The notes below the pieces were generated by a model. That model ran no database searches. It worked only from the letters and a program-made list of their open reading frames with translations, and was not told where the DNA came from. The translations under genes and the position numbers were made by a program. DNA of 64,000 bases from Vibrio bathopelagicus (lineage in GTDB: Bacteria; Pseudomonadota; Gammaproteobacteria; Enterobacterales; Vibrionaceae). This document shows positions 54,997 through 63,337 of the stretch, one piece after another. Each line of letters starts with the position of its first letter. Position 1 is the stretch's first letter. The DNA is taken from positions 992,001 through 1,056,000 of the forward strand of contig NZ_CP062501.1 in assembly GCF_014879975.1 (NCBI RefSeq), given 5' to 3'.

Positions 54997-56751
54997 TTAG
55001 GTGTTCCCGTTTGCCATGGTGATGACACGTTTTAACGTCCACCTTAATAACAGCGGAATACATTCTTGTCCTTGATTCTCGCAGTGAGAAACGATCGCTA
55101 ACGCAAGATCGGGTTTCGCGTGTTTTTTGAGAACCTTAGCCACCACTTTTTTCGCTGGGATAGGGTGATCGTATGGGATCTTAACCATGTCGCGGAAAAA
55201 GTTTTCGAAGCCGTTCATATACAAGTAATGCTCGATGTCTTTATCAGGTAGCTCGGTAAGGCGATGCCTCTCTTGGTCTTTCCCTAATTTAGACATCACT
55301 GTCGCGGCATATTTTTTACCTGCCGCATCGCCGTCAGTCACCACATGCCAGTCAATACCAAACTCTTGTGCAACCTTGATCAGTGCTTTAAGCCCAGATT
55401 GAGCGAACTCAATGATCTGCACACCCTCCGCTGCAAGGTTATAACCGCATTGGTTGGCTAATTCATTAAACAACCAGACTTCGGTTTCACCTTCTACCAA
55501 TAACCAACAACGAGCAAACAATGCTCCAGAACGATGGAACCGTATGTGGAACCCAATTCGTCTCAGCTCATCTTTGCTGAAGTGGTTCATGTTGAGTTGA
55601 GTTGCAATGGTTTTGTCTGATTGTCGAACCAAACGGCGAATTGATTGAAGGGGTACCGCCGCGAGTAATTCGCCACTGTTAGTGGTTAGAATTTTCTGCA
55701 TGGGTAATTTCTGCATCAAACTCCAAGCCCTAGCTAGGTGCGTTGGGTGTAAACGACCTTCTGGATCTTCAAGGATCAAAAGAGGGCGTGCACATCGTCT
55801 TAAGTCAGTCGGCCCTTTAGCTTGCAGGTATGCGTTAAGTAACCCCATGAACAGTAAACGAGTTTGTTTGTTCTTGGTCTCTTCCACAAGTTGATGAATA
55901 CTTTGGTCATTGGCACCTGCTGAATAAAGTAGGCCATCCCTCTGTTTTCTTGGATTACGACGAGAGTTACTCTTAAAAGAAAAGTAGTGTTCTATCAGGC
56001 TTTGCATTGAATCAAGGCTACTGCGCATCTCGCCTTTGTTAACGTGCCCTGGGATTGCCATTAAGCGACGACAGGTATTATCAATGCGTTTCTCTATTCT
56101 TGCCTGGCGCCCATTTCCATTGCCGTTAGAGCTAGCAGCACTGCCATTGCTGGCGTGAGTACCGTTCCCATTCCCATTAGAGATGACGTTATAGTTTCCA
56201 TTAGAACCACCGTTAACAACGGTATTCTGATTGATTGTTTTACTGTTGAAAGGACGATCAAAGTGCCTTGCATCTCGCAAACGAATCACAGGGTGTAACG
56301 TCATTAACTCCTGCGCCAGTTTTTCAGAGTGATGAAGCTTTAAAGGGTTACCATCAATTCCCAAGAAGGCGTAGTGTGTGGTCGTTTCATATTGTTCTAA
56401 CGTTGCGCTGATTCTGTAATAGATACGGTAGGTGCCAAACTCATCTTGAACCCAGATAGGTTTGAGTTTGCGGTAACGACCTGCGTTGAGCTCGCTCTTG
56501 TCGTTGGCTTTTAATGCGAGAACAATTTGAAGATGTTGAGACTGTGGATGTGAAACAGAATAATCGACATGAAAATCAGTCATTTCGAAGTGATATGGGA
56601 CACCGTCTGAGGGGAGAACGACGGACAAAGCATCAAGTAAAGAAGACTTACCCCAAGTATTTTCACCAATCAGCGTGGTTAGCTCGTCAAACGCGAGTGA
56701 CATACGCTTGATACCTCGAAAGCCAGAAATCTCGATTCTTTCTAGTTGCAT
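54997..56751 (-). CDS. YbjD-like OLD-family ATPase with TOPRIM domain
   Basis: 584 residues, some 30 longer than E. coli YbjD. ATPase: FRGIKRMSLAFDE then Walker A GENTWGKSS (29-37) and Walker B LLILEDPEG (324-332). TOPRIM: E420 in LLVEGETE and D473xD475 in TDGDAAGKK. OLD-family proteins are ATP-driven nucleases; YbjD's role is not settled. An Asn/Gly/Ser-rich insert spans residues about 175-214. No partner such as GajB is adjacent, so a defence role is not supported. Confidence 0.88.
   Translation of the reverse strand: MQLERIEISGFRGIKRMSLAFDELTTLIGENTWGKSSLLDALSVVLPSDGVPYHFEMTDFHVDYSVSHPQSQHLQIVLALKANDKSELNAGRYRKLKPIWVQDEFGTYRIYYRISATLEQYETTTHYAFLGIDGNPLKLHHSEKLAQELMTLHPVIRLRDARHFDRPFNSKTINQNTVVNGGSNGNYNVISNGNGNGTHASNGSAASSNGNGNGRQARIEKRIDNTCRRLMAIPGHVNKGEMRSSLDSMQSLIEHYFSFKSNSRRNPRKQRDGLLYSAGANDQSIHQLVEETKNKQTRLLFMGLLNAYLQAKGPTDLRRCARPLLILEDPEGRLHPTHLARAWSLMQKLPMQKILTTNSGELLAAVPLQSIRRLVRQSDKTIATQLNMNHFSKDELRRIGFHIRFHRSGALFARCWLLVEGETEVWLFNELANQCGYNLAAEGVQIIEFAQSGLKALIKVAQEFGIDWHVVTDGDAAGKKYAATVMSKLGKDQERHRLTELPDKDIEHYLYMNGFENFFRDMVKIPYDHPIPAKKVVAKVLKKHAKPDLALAIVSHCENQGQECIPLLLRWTLKRVITMANGNT
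56110..56241 (-). repeat. Low-complexity (NG)n-like insert inside the YbjD-like gene
   Basis: Codons encoding a run rich in Asn, Gly and Ser (ISNGNGNGTHASNGSAASSN is part), between the ATPase beta-region and the helix that follows. The GGNAAY-type DNA units suggest slippage or expansion. Probably an exposed loop. Confidence 0.75.
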
Positions 56752-56989
56752 AGGCTTACTCCTAACGGAAGGCTCTGCTAATTGTTTGAAAGCTAACAGA
56801 TATCTTTAATCATAATCGAAAATTTGTTATCCGGTATGCGCTTTTGTCACAAAATCCACTCTTTATTTATACGGAGTAAAACGAGATTTTTGATCTATCT
56901 TGAGTATTTTTTTGCAGTGCAGTTTCATAAAATTCACGATTCTGTCATGATTCTCAACCTAGTATGAAGGGACAAAGAGAGAAGAAAAT

Positions 56990-58729
56990 ATGACTAAAAA
57001 GAATAAGCCGACAAAAATAGTGTTGGCACACATCAACGACACCCACTCATACTTTGAACCAACCTCATTACAGCTATCACTTAAAATGAACAACCACATC
57101 ATTGAACCTTATGTCAGTGCAGGTGGCTTTGCTCGAATCTCAACGCGCTTTAAACAAATAGAGCAAGATGCACAACGTCAAAAGCTTGGAACCTTGTTCC
57201 TGCACGCTGGAGACTGCTTCCAAGGCACCTTGTACTTTTCTCTATTTAAGGGAAAAGCCAACGCCGATTTGTTGAATGCCCTTAATATTGATGCCATGAC
57301 CCTTGGCAATCACGAGTTAGACATGGGCAATGAACCGGTGGCCATTTTCGCTAAAAGAATCAAATTCCCACTGTTGGCGGGTAACTGGAATTTGTCGAAT
57401 GAAGATATCAATAAAACTCATACCTTAGCGGACAACGATATTGTTAAGCCTTACCTAACTGAAACACGAAGTGCTTCTTTTATAACGAAAGAATTTGATG
57501 GTGAGAAAGTCGCCATATTCGGCTTAAGCATCGACAAGATGGCGGGCATTGCGAACCCAGATATTGATACACCGTTTGAAAATTCGTTAGAAACGGCAAA
57601 AGCAACGATAGAACAGATTCATCAAGCTGGTATTAACAAGATTGTGTTACTCAGCCACCTTGGTTACGAGGCTGATTTAGAACTGGCGGCCAATGTGTCT
57701 GGTATTGGTGTGATTGTTGGTGGGCACAGCCATCGCTTACAAGGTGATTTTTCTGATATTGGCCTAGTAAAAGATGATGACTACGGTGTAAAAGTCGGTG
57801 ACACCTATGTAGTTCAAGCAGGCTTCCATGCCATGAGCCTCGGACACTGTGAAATCGAATTCGATTCTGAAGGCAAAGTGACGCACTTTAATGGCAAGAA
57901 TGAACTGCTGTTGGGGCGTCGACTGTTTATAGACGCTAAATTGAGTGAAGTAGGGCAAGACGATGCTCACAATATGGCGTGTGAGTTTTTAAATAATCAC
58001 CAGAACATCGCGGTATGTAAAAAAGATCCTGAACTGCAGAGCATTCTGACGGATAAATATCAGCCAAGAGTGCGAAAGCTTCAGCAACAAGTTATTGCCC
58101 ATGCTGACACGAAACTGCGTCATGTCCGTATTCCTGATGAACAAGGACCAAGCCAACTTGCGCCTTTGGTTGCTCAGTCGTTTCATTACCTGATGAATAA
58201 AAAGGGACACGGCGTTGAATTTGCCATTCACAATGCCGGTGGTGTTAGAAATTCACTCAATAGCGGAGACGTCTCTGTTGCCGATATTGCCGGAAAGCTA
58301 CTACCGTTTGCCGTACCTATTGGTGTGTATGAGGTAAAAGGTGCGACGATTGCAGGCATGTTAGAAGGCGCTATTAATAACGCATTGGATAACGGTGTCG
58401 TAGGCACGGGTTCTGGCAGCTTTCCTTACACTCATAACTTGAGATTTTGTTACCACAAAGAAGCGCCCCTAGGACATCGTATTCATCATCTAGAAATACA
58501 CTCTGAAGCATCCGGTTGGCAGCCAGTGTCTCGCGACCGAGTTTACCGAGGAGCGTCATCGGCCTATACCATGAAAGGCAAAGAAGGTTATAACGCTGTC
58601 TTGGAGATGATAGGTGATGGGTTGGTTACGACTGACTCAATGGCTGACTGCTTTATTGCGTTCTTACAAGATCACCCTGAATCACTTCAACACAGTGAAC
58701 CATTAAATTGCATGGAATGTTTTCGATAA
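56990..58729 (+). CDS. 5'-nucleotidase/UDP-sugar hydrolase family protein, cytosolic form
   Basis: 579 residues. Calcineurin-like phosphoesterase half: HINDTHS (14-20), AGDCFQG, GNHELD, LLSHLGYEAD, GGHSHRLQ. A C-terminal 5-nucleotid_C half carries VEFAIHNAGGVRNSLNSGDV. All metal ligands are visible. Unlike UshA, there is no signal peptide (start MTKKNKPTKIVLAH), so cytoplasmic. Substrate likely nucleoside monophosphates or related. AGAGAGAAG upstream of the ATG. Confidence 0.93.
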   Translation: MTKKNKPTKIVLAHINDTHSYFEPTSLQLSLKMNNHIIEPYVSAGGFARISTRFKQIEQDAQRQKLGTLFLHAGDCFQGTLYFSLFKGKANADLLNALNIDAMTLGNHELDMGNEPVAIFAKRIKFPLLAGNWNLSNEDINKTHTLADNDIVKPYLTETRSASFITKEFDGEKVAIFGLSIDKMAGIANPDIDTPFENSLETAKATIEQIHQAGINKIVLLSHLGYEADLELAANVSGIGVIVGGHSHRLQGDFSDIGLVKDDDYGVKVGDTYVVQAGFHAMSLGHCEIEFDSEGKVTHFNGKNELLLGRRLFIDAKLSEVGQDDAHNMACEFLNNHQNIAVCKKDPELQSILTDKYQPRVRKLQQQVIAHADTKLRHVRIPDEQGPSQLAPLVAQSFHYLMNKKGHGVEFAIHNAGGVRNSLNSGDVSVADIAGKLLPFAVPIGVYEVKGATIAGMLEGAINNALDNGVVGTGSGSFPYTHNLRFCYHKEAPLGHRIHHLEIHSEASGWQPVSRDRVYRGASSAYTMKGKEGYNAVLEMIGDGLVTTDSMADCFIAFLQDHPESLQHSEPLNCMECFR

Positions 58730-58819
58730 TCGTGCGTACTATTTGTACTTTTTGACTGATTTATAAAATTGGCACTGTTTATGCTTTGTTGTACAGGTGA
58801 CTTCCTGTGGAGGCAAAAT

Positions 58820-58915
58820 ATGGATAGGAAAGATTGGTTAGACGCGGTAGCCGTCGTTGGCTGGGTGTCTGTTTGGTCTGCGTTAGTGTACTTGGTACCC
58901 ACAGCTGGTTTATAG
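58820..58915 (+). CDS. 31-residue single-span membrane peptide
   Basis: MDRKDWLDAVAVVGWVSVWS then ALVYLVPTAGL. GGAGG lies exactly 6 bases before the ATG, an ideal start. Charged head, then one hydrophobic helix of about 22 residues with three Trp in the peptide. Followed by a hairpin at 59024. No family recognised. Confidence 0.65.
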   Translation: MDRKDWLDAVAVVGWVSVWSALVYLVPTAGL

Positions 58916-59023
58916 GTGAATATCATTCGTTTCAAATATCACTGAGCATTCACCCAGGTTGAACACGTGAGTTGTATTCTTAGAATCGATGTGTGTGTCA
59001 TTTAGATAAAACAGCGGTAATAG

Positions 59024-59048
59024 AAAAAGGGGCTTTTGCTCCTTTTTT
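59024..59048 (+). terminator. Intrinsic terminator
   Basis: AAAAAGGGGC-TTTT-GCTCCTTTTT (one G-T pair), then T. It closes the region of the small membrane peptide gene. Confidence 0.75.
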
Positions 59049-59102
59049 CTTTTTTAGAACAAATTTATCTAGACGAAACATAAATAGGGGAATATTATCC
59101 AC

Positions 59103-59212
59103 GCGTTTGGGGAGTAGTTAGCGCAAGTTTACATATCGTCATCTCGTTAGGCCAAGAGTCTATCCGGTATGTAAAGGTGAAATCCCATATTTCACTTCAA
59201 CGAGACCAACGC
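59103..59212 (+). ncRNA. yybP-ykoY (Mn2+) riboswitch
   Basis: Sits in the leader of a TerC-family gene, the classic place (alx in E. coli). GGGGAGTAG (59109-59117) is the class's conserved 5' core. P1 pairs GCGTTTGG with CCAACGC (one bulge), P2 pairs TTTACATA with TATGTAAA, P3 pairs AGGTGAAA with TTTCACTT. The 3' core GAGACC resembles AAGACC in known examples. About 80 bases separate the aptamer from the SD. Confidence 0.8.
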
Positions 59213-59294
59213 AATCACAGTCAAGATCCGTAATGGAGCTTGATATGCTTTGTTTGCGGAAGGTCTTTGTACAGTTCTTCCGCCTGGAGGAATA
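59213..59294 (+). promoter_or_regulatory. Riboswitch expression platform
   Basis: Contains a TCAAG/CTTGA stem (59221-59243), a larger GCGGAAG (59256-59262)/CTTCCGC (59277-59283) stem, and the SD TGGAGGA right behind the second stem. No T-run, so translational rather than transcriptional control is inferred. Confidence 0.5.
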
Positions 59295-60296
59295 ATGAAC
59301 TCAACTCAATCTCTATTATCTACCAATAGTGAATCCTTTTTTTCATCGCCAATCATGACGACTTATGTGGGCTTTTTCCTGCTGACAGTAATTCTCGTCT
59401 CTATTGATATCTATCAAACTCGTGGTGGCAGCGTAACCATTAAGAAAGCGGCTATTTGGAGCGTTTTCTGGTTTGTACTCGCGTTTTTGTTCGCAGGTTC
59501 TATTTACCTATTTTGGGACATCTATGCCCCAAATAGTGACTACACCGCGCAAAAAGCAACCGTGTCATTCATTACGGGTTATTTGTTAGAAAAATCATTG
59601 AGCGTAGACAACCTGTTTGTATTCGCGATGATCTTTGCTCAATACCAAGTTCCAGAGCATTTAAGACCGCGTGCGCTTCTTTGGGGCGTAATCGGGGCAT
59701 TAGTGCTTCGTGCAATTATGATCGCATTAGGCGCGCAACTGTTGGCTGAATACCACTGGGTGCTTTACGTGTTTGCAGCGTTCTTGATTGGTACTGGTAT
59801 CAAACTGGCGTTAGATAAAGGCGAAGAAGAGAGTGTTAACACACTACCTGAGAAGCTACTTCGTAAAATTATGCCTGTCACCGAGGACTTCCATGGTCCT
59901 GCGCTAATGGTTAAACAGGGCGTTAAATGGGCGTTCACTCCAATGATGTTGGTGATTGGTGCGATTGCAGTCATGGACGTGATGTTTGCTTTGGATTCTA
60001 TTCCAGCTATCTTTGCCGTGACACAAGAACCGTTCTTGGTACTTGCTGCAAACGTATTTGCGCTACTTGGCCTTCGTTCTCTGTACTTTGTGCTGCAAGG
60101 CATGATGGATAAGTTCATCTACTTGAAGCCAGCATTGGCGTTCATCATGGTCTTCATCGGTGTGAAAATGCTACTGGTTGATAGCGAATGGGCTATCCCA
60201 ACATACTGGTCTTTAGCAGTGCTGATTTCTACCATGACGATTGCGGTTATAGCGTCGATTTATGCAAAGAAGCCAGACATTGAACAAGTAAATTAA
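59295..60296 (+). CDS. TerC/Alx-family membrane protein, probable Mn2+ exporter
   Basis: 333 residues from the ATG at 59295 (SD GGAGGA). Eight or so membrane helices. TerC motifs: FITGYLLEKSLSVDNLFVFAMIF, and IAVMDVMFALDSIPAIFAVTQEPF with conserved Asp/Asn/Glu ligands. E. coli Alx of this type exports Mn2+. The riboswitch upstream supports that function. A hairpin with 13-bp arms follows at 60303. Confidence 0.93.
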   Translation: MNSTQSLLSTNSESFFSSPIMTTYVGFFLLTVILVSIDIYQTRGGSVTIKKAAIWSVFWFVLAFLFAGSIYLFWDIYAPNSDYTAQKATVSFITGYLLEKSLSVDNLFVFAMIFAQYQVPEHLRPRALLWGVIGALVLRAIMIALGAQLLAEYHWVLYVFAAFLIGTGIKLALDKGEEESVNTLPEKLLRKIMPVTEDFHGPALMVKQGVKWAFTPMMLVIGAIAVMDVMFALDSIPAIFAVTQEPFLVLAANVFALLGLRSLYFVLQGMMDKFIYLKPALAFIMVFIGVKMLLVDSEWAIPTYWSLAVLISTMTIAVIASIYAKKPDIEQVN

Positions 60297-60302
60297 AACA
60301 AA

Positions 60303-60332
60303 TATAACTTATCGAAAACTCGATAAGTTATA
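60303..60332. other. Hairpin downstream of the TerC gene
   Basis: TATAACTTATCGA-AAAC-TCGATAAGTTATA, a 13-bp perfect stem six bases after the TerC stop. No T-run follows on the plus strand; possibly an mRNA 3'-end stabiliser. The rest of the 60297-60608 gap holds the promoter of the DUF1127-like gene and no other feature I can support. Confidence 0.6.
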
Positions 60333-60608
60333 TGTGGTCGATGAAGCGGAAAAATTATTTATGTAAAATTTCTGTGACATTGGCCACTTTTGTTTGGGGG
60401 TTATTTGTACTAAATGCATGATTTTTGCATCATGTTGAATTTATACTCACCCATTGTGCATATGTATTTCTCAGGCTTGTTAATGGTTTGTTTTATTAGA
60501 AAAACTAATTCGAATATCTAATTTTAGTCATTTTTTAACCTGTAAAATATCACCTATTATTCTTGTCATCATAACGAACCACATAAACAAATTTATAGAG
60601 AGGCAATC

Positions 60609-60797
60609 ATGGCTCAAGCAATGCAAATGAATACTATCGCTGTTCCTAACTCTATGGATAAGAAGACCTACTCGGTTAACTTCAAAGGATTGATTGCACA
60701 CATTTTTGATATTCTTTTCGTAGACAACTCTCCACGTAGTTACTACGCAAGCGACCTATCTGGTCACATGCAACGCGATATCGGTATCAACCGTTAA
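60609..60797 (+). CDS. DUF1127-like small protein
   Basis: 62 residues. The C-terminus (SYYASDLSGHMQRDIGINR) ends like DUF1127 proteins, whose usual end is LRDIGLSR. AGAGAGG lies just before the ATG, a good SD. Small stand-alone proteins of this group are often RNA-binding or regulatory. The N-terminal part is not typical of the family. Confidence 0.7.
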   Translation: MAQAMQMNTIAVPNSMDKKTYSVNFKGLIAHIFDILFVDNSPRSYYASDLSGHMQRDIGINR

Positions 60798-60836
60798 TTC
60801 CAGCGTAAACGCATTGAATTAAAGAAATACAGAATT

Positions 60837-60871
60837 AAAAAACGCCAGCTTCTCAAGCTGGCGTTTTTGTA
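60837..60871 (+). terminator. Intrinsic terminator
   Basis: AACGCCAGCTT-CTC-AAGCTGGCGTT, long G+C-rich stem with flanking A and T runs. Confidence 0.9.
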
Positions 60872-60979
60872 TCTGAAAGAAACTTTATCTCTTCGCAAAA
60901 TAAGCACCTGAAAGAAAGACTTAGGCATAACGGTCTGTATTTGAGCGCCAGTAAATTCGCTTCGTACAAGGATCACGGT

Positions 60980-61720
60980 ATGTCACACGCCAAATGCAAC
61001 TCACCATTGATTAAACTTTGTTTACTTGCCTTACCGGTCGGCTTTTATTCCTCTGTGTCGATTGCACAAACCTGGAGTAATGAAGGTCAGCCCGCACAGG
61101 TTATCGAACTTTTCACCTCTGAAGGTTGCTCGAGTTGTCCGCCTGCTGATGAGTACCTCAGCACTTTTGAGGATCATCCGAAACTCTGGACACAAGTTAT
61201 TCCGCTTGCTTATCACGTCGATTACTGGGATTACCTAGGGTGGGGAGACAAGTTCGCCAGCAAAGCATTCAGTCAGAAGCAACGCTTGTACAAAGCTTAT
61301 GGGGTAACAAGTGGCGTTTATACTCCGGGCTTTATCGTCGATGGAAAAGAGTGGCGCGGTTACTTTAATTGGCTCGATAGAAATCTCCCTTCGCTCCAAC
61401 AACAAAGTAACCCTAAGTTAACCGTCAATCATAAAGGCGATACGTTCAGTGTAAGTTACGAAGGCAAAGGGGATTATGTGGCTCATATTGCCTTATTGGC
61501 GATGAACGAAGTCACTAGCGTTAAAGCGGGCGAAAACAGAGGTAAGAAACTCGAGCATGATTTTGTTGTGGTTTACGATGGTTACCAACGCGGTGAATCC
61601 AAATGGCAATTCAATGTTGATTTTGCTCCATTAGTTGCCACGCCAGATGCCGTAGCCGTGTGGTTAACCGCGCCTAACTCGTATGCACCTGAACAAACGG
61701 TAGCAGGGTGGCTGAACTAA
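60980..61720 (+). CDS. DUF1223 thioredoxin-fold secreted protein
   Basis: 246 residues from the ATG at 60980 (AAGGAT seven bases upstream); an in-frame start at 60941 lacks a good SD. A signal peptide ends near SIAQTWS. The family start AQVIELFTSEGCSSCPPADEYL has a CxxC. Family of unknown function; periplasmic oxidoreductase-like fold inferred. Confidence 0.92.
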   Translation: MSHAKCNSPLIKLCLLALPVGFYSSVSIAQTWSNEGQPAQVIELFTSEGCSSCPPADEYLSTFEDHPKLWTQVIPLAYHVDYWDYLGWGDKFASKAFSQKQRLYKAYGVTSGVYTPGFIVDGKEWRGYFNWLDRNLPSLQQQSNPKLTVNHKGDTFSVSYEGKGDYVAHIALLAMNEVTSVKAGENRGKKLEHDFVVVYDGYQRGESKWQFNVDFAPLVATPDAVAVWLTAPNSYAPEQTVAGWLN

Positions 61721-61920
61721 ATTTTTAGGACAACCGTTTTACAAAAGTAACCGTGTTACAAGCGTGGCAATCCAATGAGATAAACGACATAGAGATGAAG
61801 CTGATACGATGATTAGAGTACTTCTAACACCGATTACTTCATCTCTTGCTTGTTTTGGCGGGTCTTAACAACTGAAACAAAGGATAAAGGGGCGATTTAG
61901 TTACGTAATACTGCTGAAAT

Positions 61921-61945
61921 ACGTTAATATAGCGCGCTATTATTT
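61921..61945 (+). promoter_or_regulatory. Promoter region of the second helicase gene
   Basis: TTAATAT (-10-like) followed by the 12-bp palindrome ATAGCGCGCTAT at 61929-61940, about 30 bases before the ATG at 61968. The GC-rich discriminator resembles the one before the other helicase gene. Confidence 0.4.
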
Positions 61946-61967
61946 TAGCTTTGAGTTCCTGCAATTA

Positions 61968-63254
61968 ATGACTAACACCACAGCACCAACCAACTTCTCT
62001 GATCTTGGCTTAATCTCTCCTTTGATGGCTCGTCTAACCGAGCTTGAATACCAACAGCCAACGCCTATCCAAGCGCAAGTTATTCCAAGTGTGTTAGCAG
62101 GACGCGACCTAATTGCAGGCGCAAATACAGGTTCAGGTAAAACCGCAGCATTTGCACTTCCACTGTTACAGCAGATTCATGAAGATGCACCTTTGGACCG
62201 TCGTTCGGGCAAAGGTAACTATGTTTCTGGCCTTATCTTGGTTCCTACACGTGAGCTTGCTAAGCAAGTTGCCGATAGCGTTAAGTCTTACGCAGTGCAC
62301 TTCAACGGTGCAATCAAAACCGTTTGTGTATTCGGTGGTGTATCAGTGAACACTCAGATGCAAGCGCTACGTGGCGGTACCGATATCTTGGTGGCGACAC
62401 CGGGTCGTTTGCTTGACCTGATCTCAAGCAACGCAATCAAGCTCGATAAAGTAAAAACGTTAGTGCTTGATGAAGCTGACCGAATGCTAAGCCTTGGTTT
62501 TACAGAAGAGCTCGACGCGATCTTGAAGTTACTGCCGAGCAAGAAGCAAACCTTGTTGTTCTCTGCGACTTTCCCTGAGCAAGTTAAAACGCTCACTCAC
62601 GAACTACTGAACGACCCAATTGAAGTTCAACTTCAAAGTGCTAATGCAAGCACTCTGGTTCAACGTGTATTCGAAGTTGAAAAAGGCCGCAAGACTGCTT
62701 TGTTAGCACACCTGATTCAGCAACACGAATGGCGACAAGCTCTGATCTTCGTTAATGCGAAGAACAGCTGTGAGCACTTGGCAGACAAGCTTTACAAACG
62801 CGGTATTATCGCGGAAGTATTCCACGGTGATAAAGGGCAGGGTTCACGTACTCGTATCCTTGAAGATTTCAAATCTGGCGAGATCGACGTTCTGATCGCG
62901 ACAGACATCGCCGCACGTGGTCTAGATATCGAAAAACTTCCAGTGGTGATCAACTTTGATTTACCGCGTAGCCCATCAGACTACATGCACCGTATTGGCC
63001 GAAGCGGTCGTGCGGGTGAGGTTGGTTTAGCATTATCTTTGATCGATCACGAAGATTACCATCACTTCACAATCATCGAGAAGAAGAACAAAATTCGTCT
63101 TGAGCGTGAGCAAATTGAAGGCTTTGAAGTAGATGAAGAAGCAACTGCTGAACTTGTTGCTGCATTGAAACCCGTTGCGCCACCGGCAGGCACAGGTAAA
63201 AAGAAAAAGAAGAAAGCACCTAAAAACCAAGATGTTTGGTTGAGAAATAACTGA
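61968..63254 (+). CDS. DEAD-box RNA helicase, RhlE-type paralog
   Basis: 428 residues. ANTGSGKT, VLDEADRML, SAT, and HRIGRSGRAG motifs. Differs from the copy at 39838 by GSGKT rather than GTGKT, a Lys-rich end (GTGKKKKKKAPKNQ) and sequence throughout. Probably a cold-response or ribosome-assembly helper. A terminator follows at 63282. Confidence 0.94.
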   Translation: MTNTTAPTNFSDLGLISPLMARLTELEYQQPTPIQAQVIPSVLAGRDLIAGANTGSGKTAAFALPLLQQIHEDAPLDRRSGKGNYVSGLILVPTRELAKQVADSVKSYAVHFNGAIKTVCVFGGVSVNTQMQALRGGTDILVATPGRLLDLISSNAIKLDKVKTLVLDEADRMLSLGFTEELDAILKLLPSKKQTLLFSATFPEQVKTLTHELLNDPIEVQLQSANASTLVQRVFEVEKGRKTALLAHLIQQHEWRQALIFVNAKNSCEHLADKLYKRGIIAEVFHGDKGQGSRTRILEDFKSGEIDVLIATDIAARGLDIEKLPVVINFDLPRSPSDYMHRIGRSGRAGEVGLALSLIDHEDYHHFTIIEKKNKIRLEREQIEGFEVDEEATAELVAALKPVAPPAGTGKKKKKKAPKNQDVWLRNN

Positions 63255-63281
63255 TATTGAATCGGTAAAAATAGACTTTTT

Positions 63282-63306
63282 AAAGGCGCTTAATTGCGCC
63301 TTTTTT
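63282..63306 (+). terminator. Intrinsic terminator
   Basis: AAAGGCGC-TTAATT-GCGCCTTT followed by T. Confidence 0.85.
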
Positions 63307-63337
63307 GTGCCTGTCATTCTGTTCTCAAAAGATCTTG

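Noticed and set aside
54997..56751. Anti-phage (Gabija-like) defence operon
   Set aside because: Only the OLD-family ATPase-TOPRIM protein is present. No GajB-type helicase or other partner lies next to it, and YbjD-type relatives are common in non-defence contexts.
61809..61868. Small ORF MIRVLLTPITSSLACFGGS before the second helicase
   Set aside because: The frame is 19 codons with no good SD or conserved feature.
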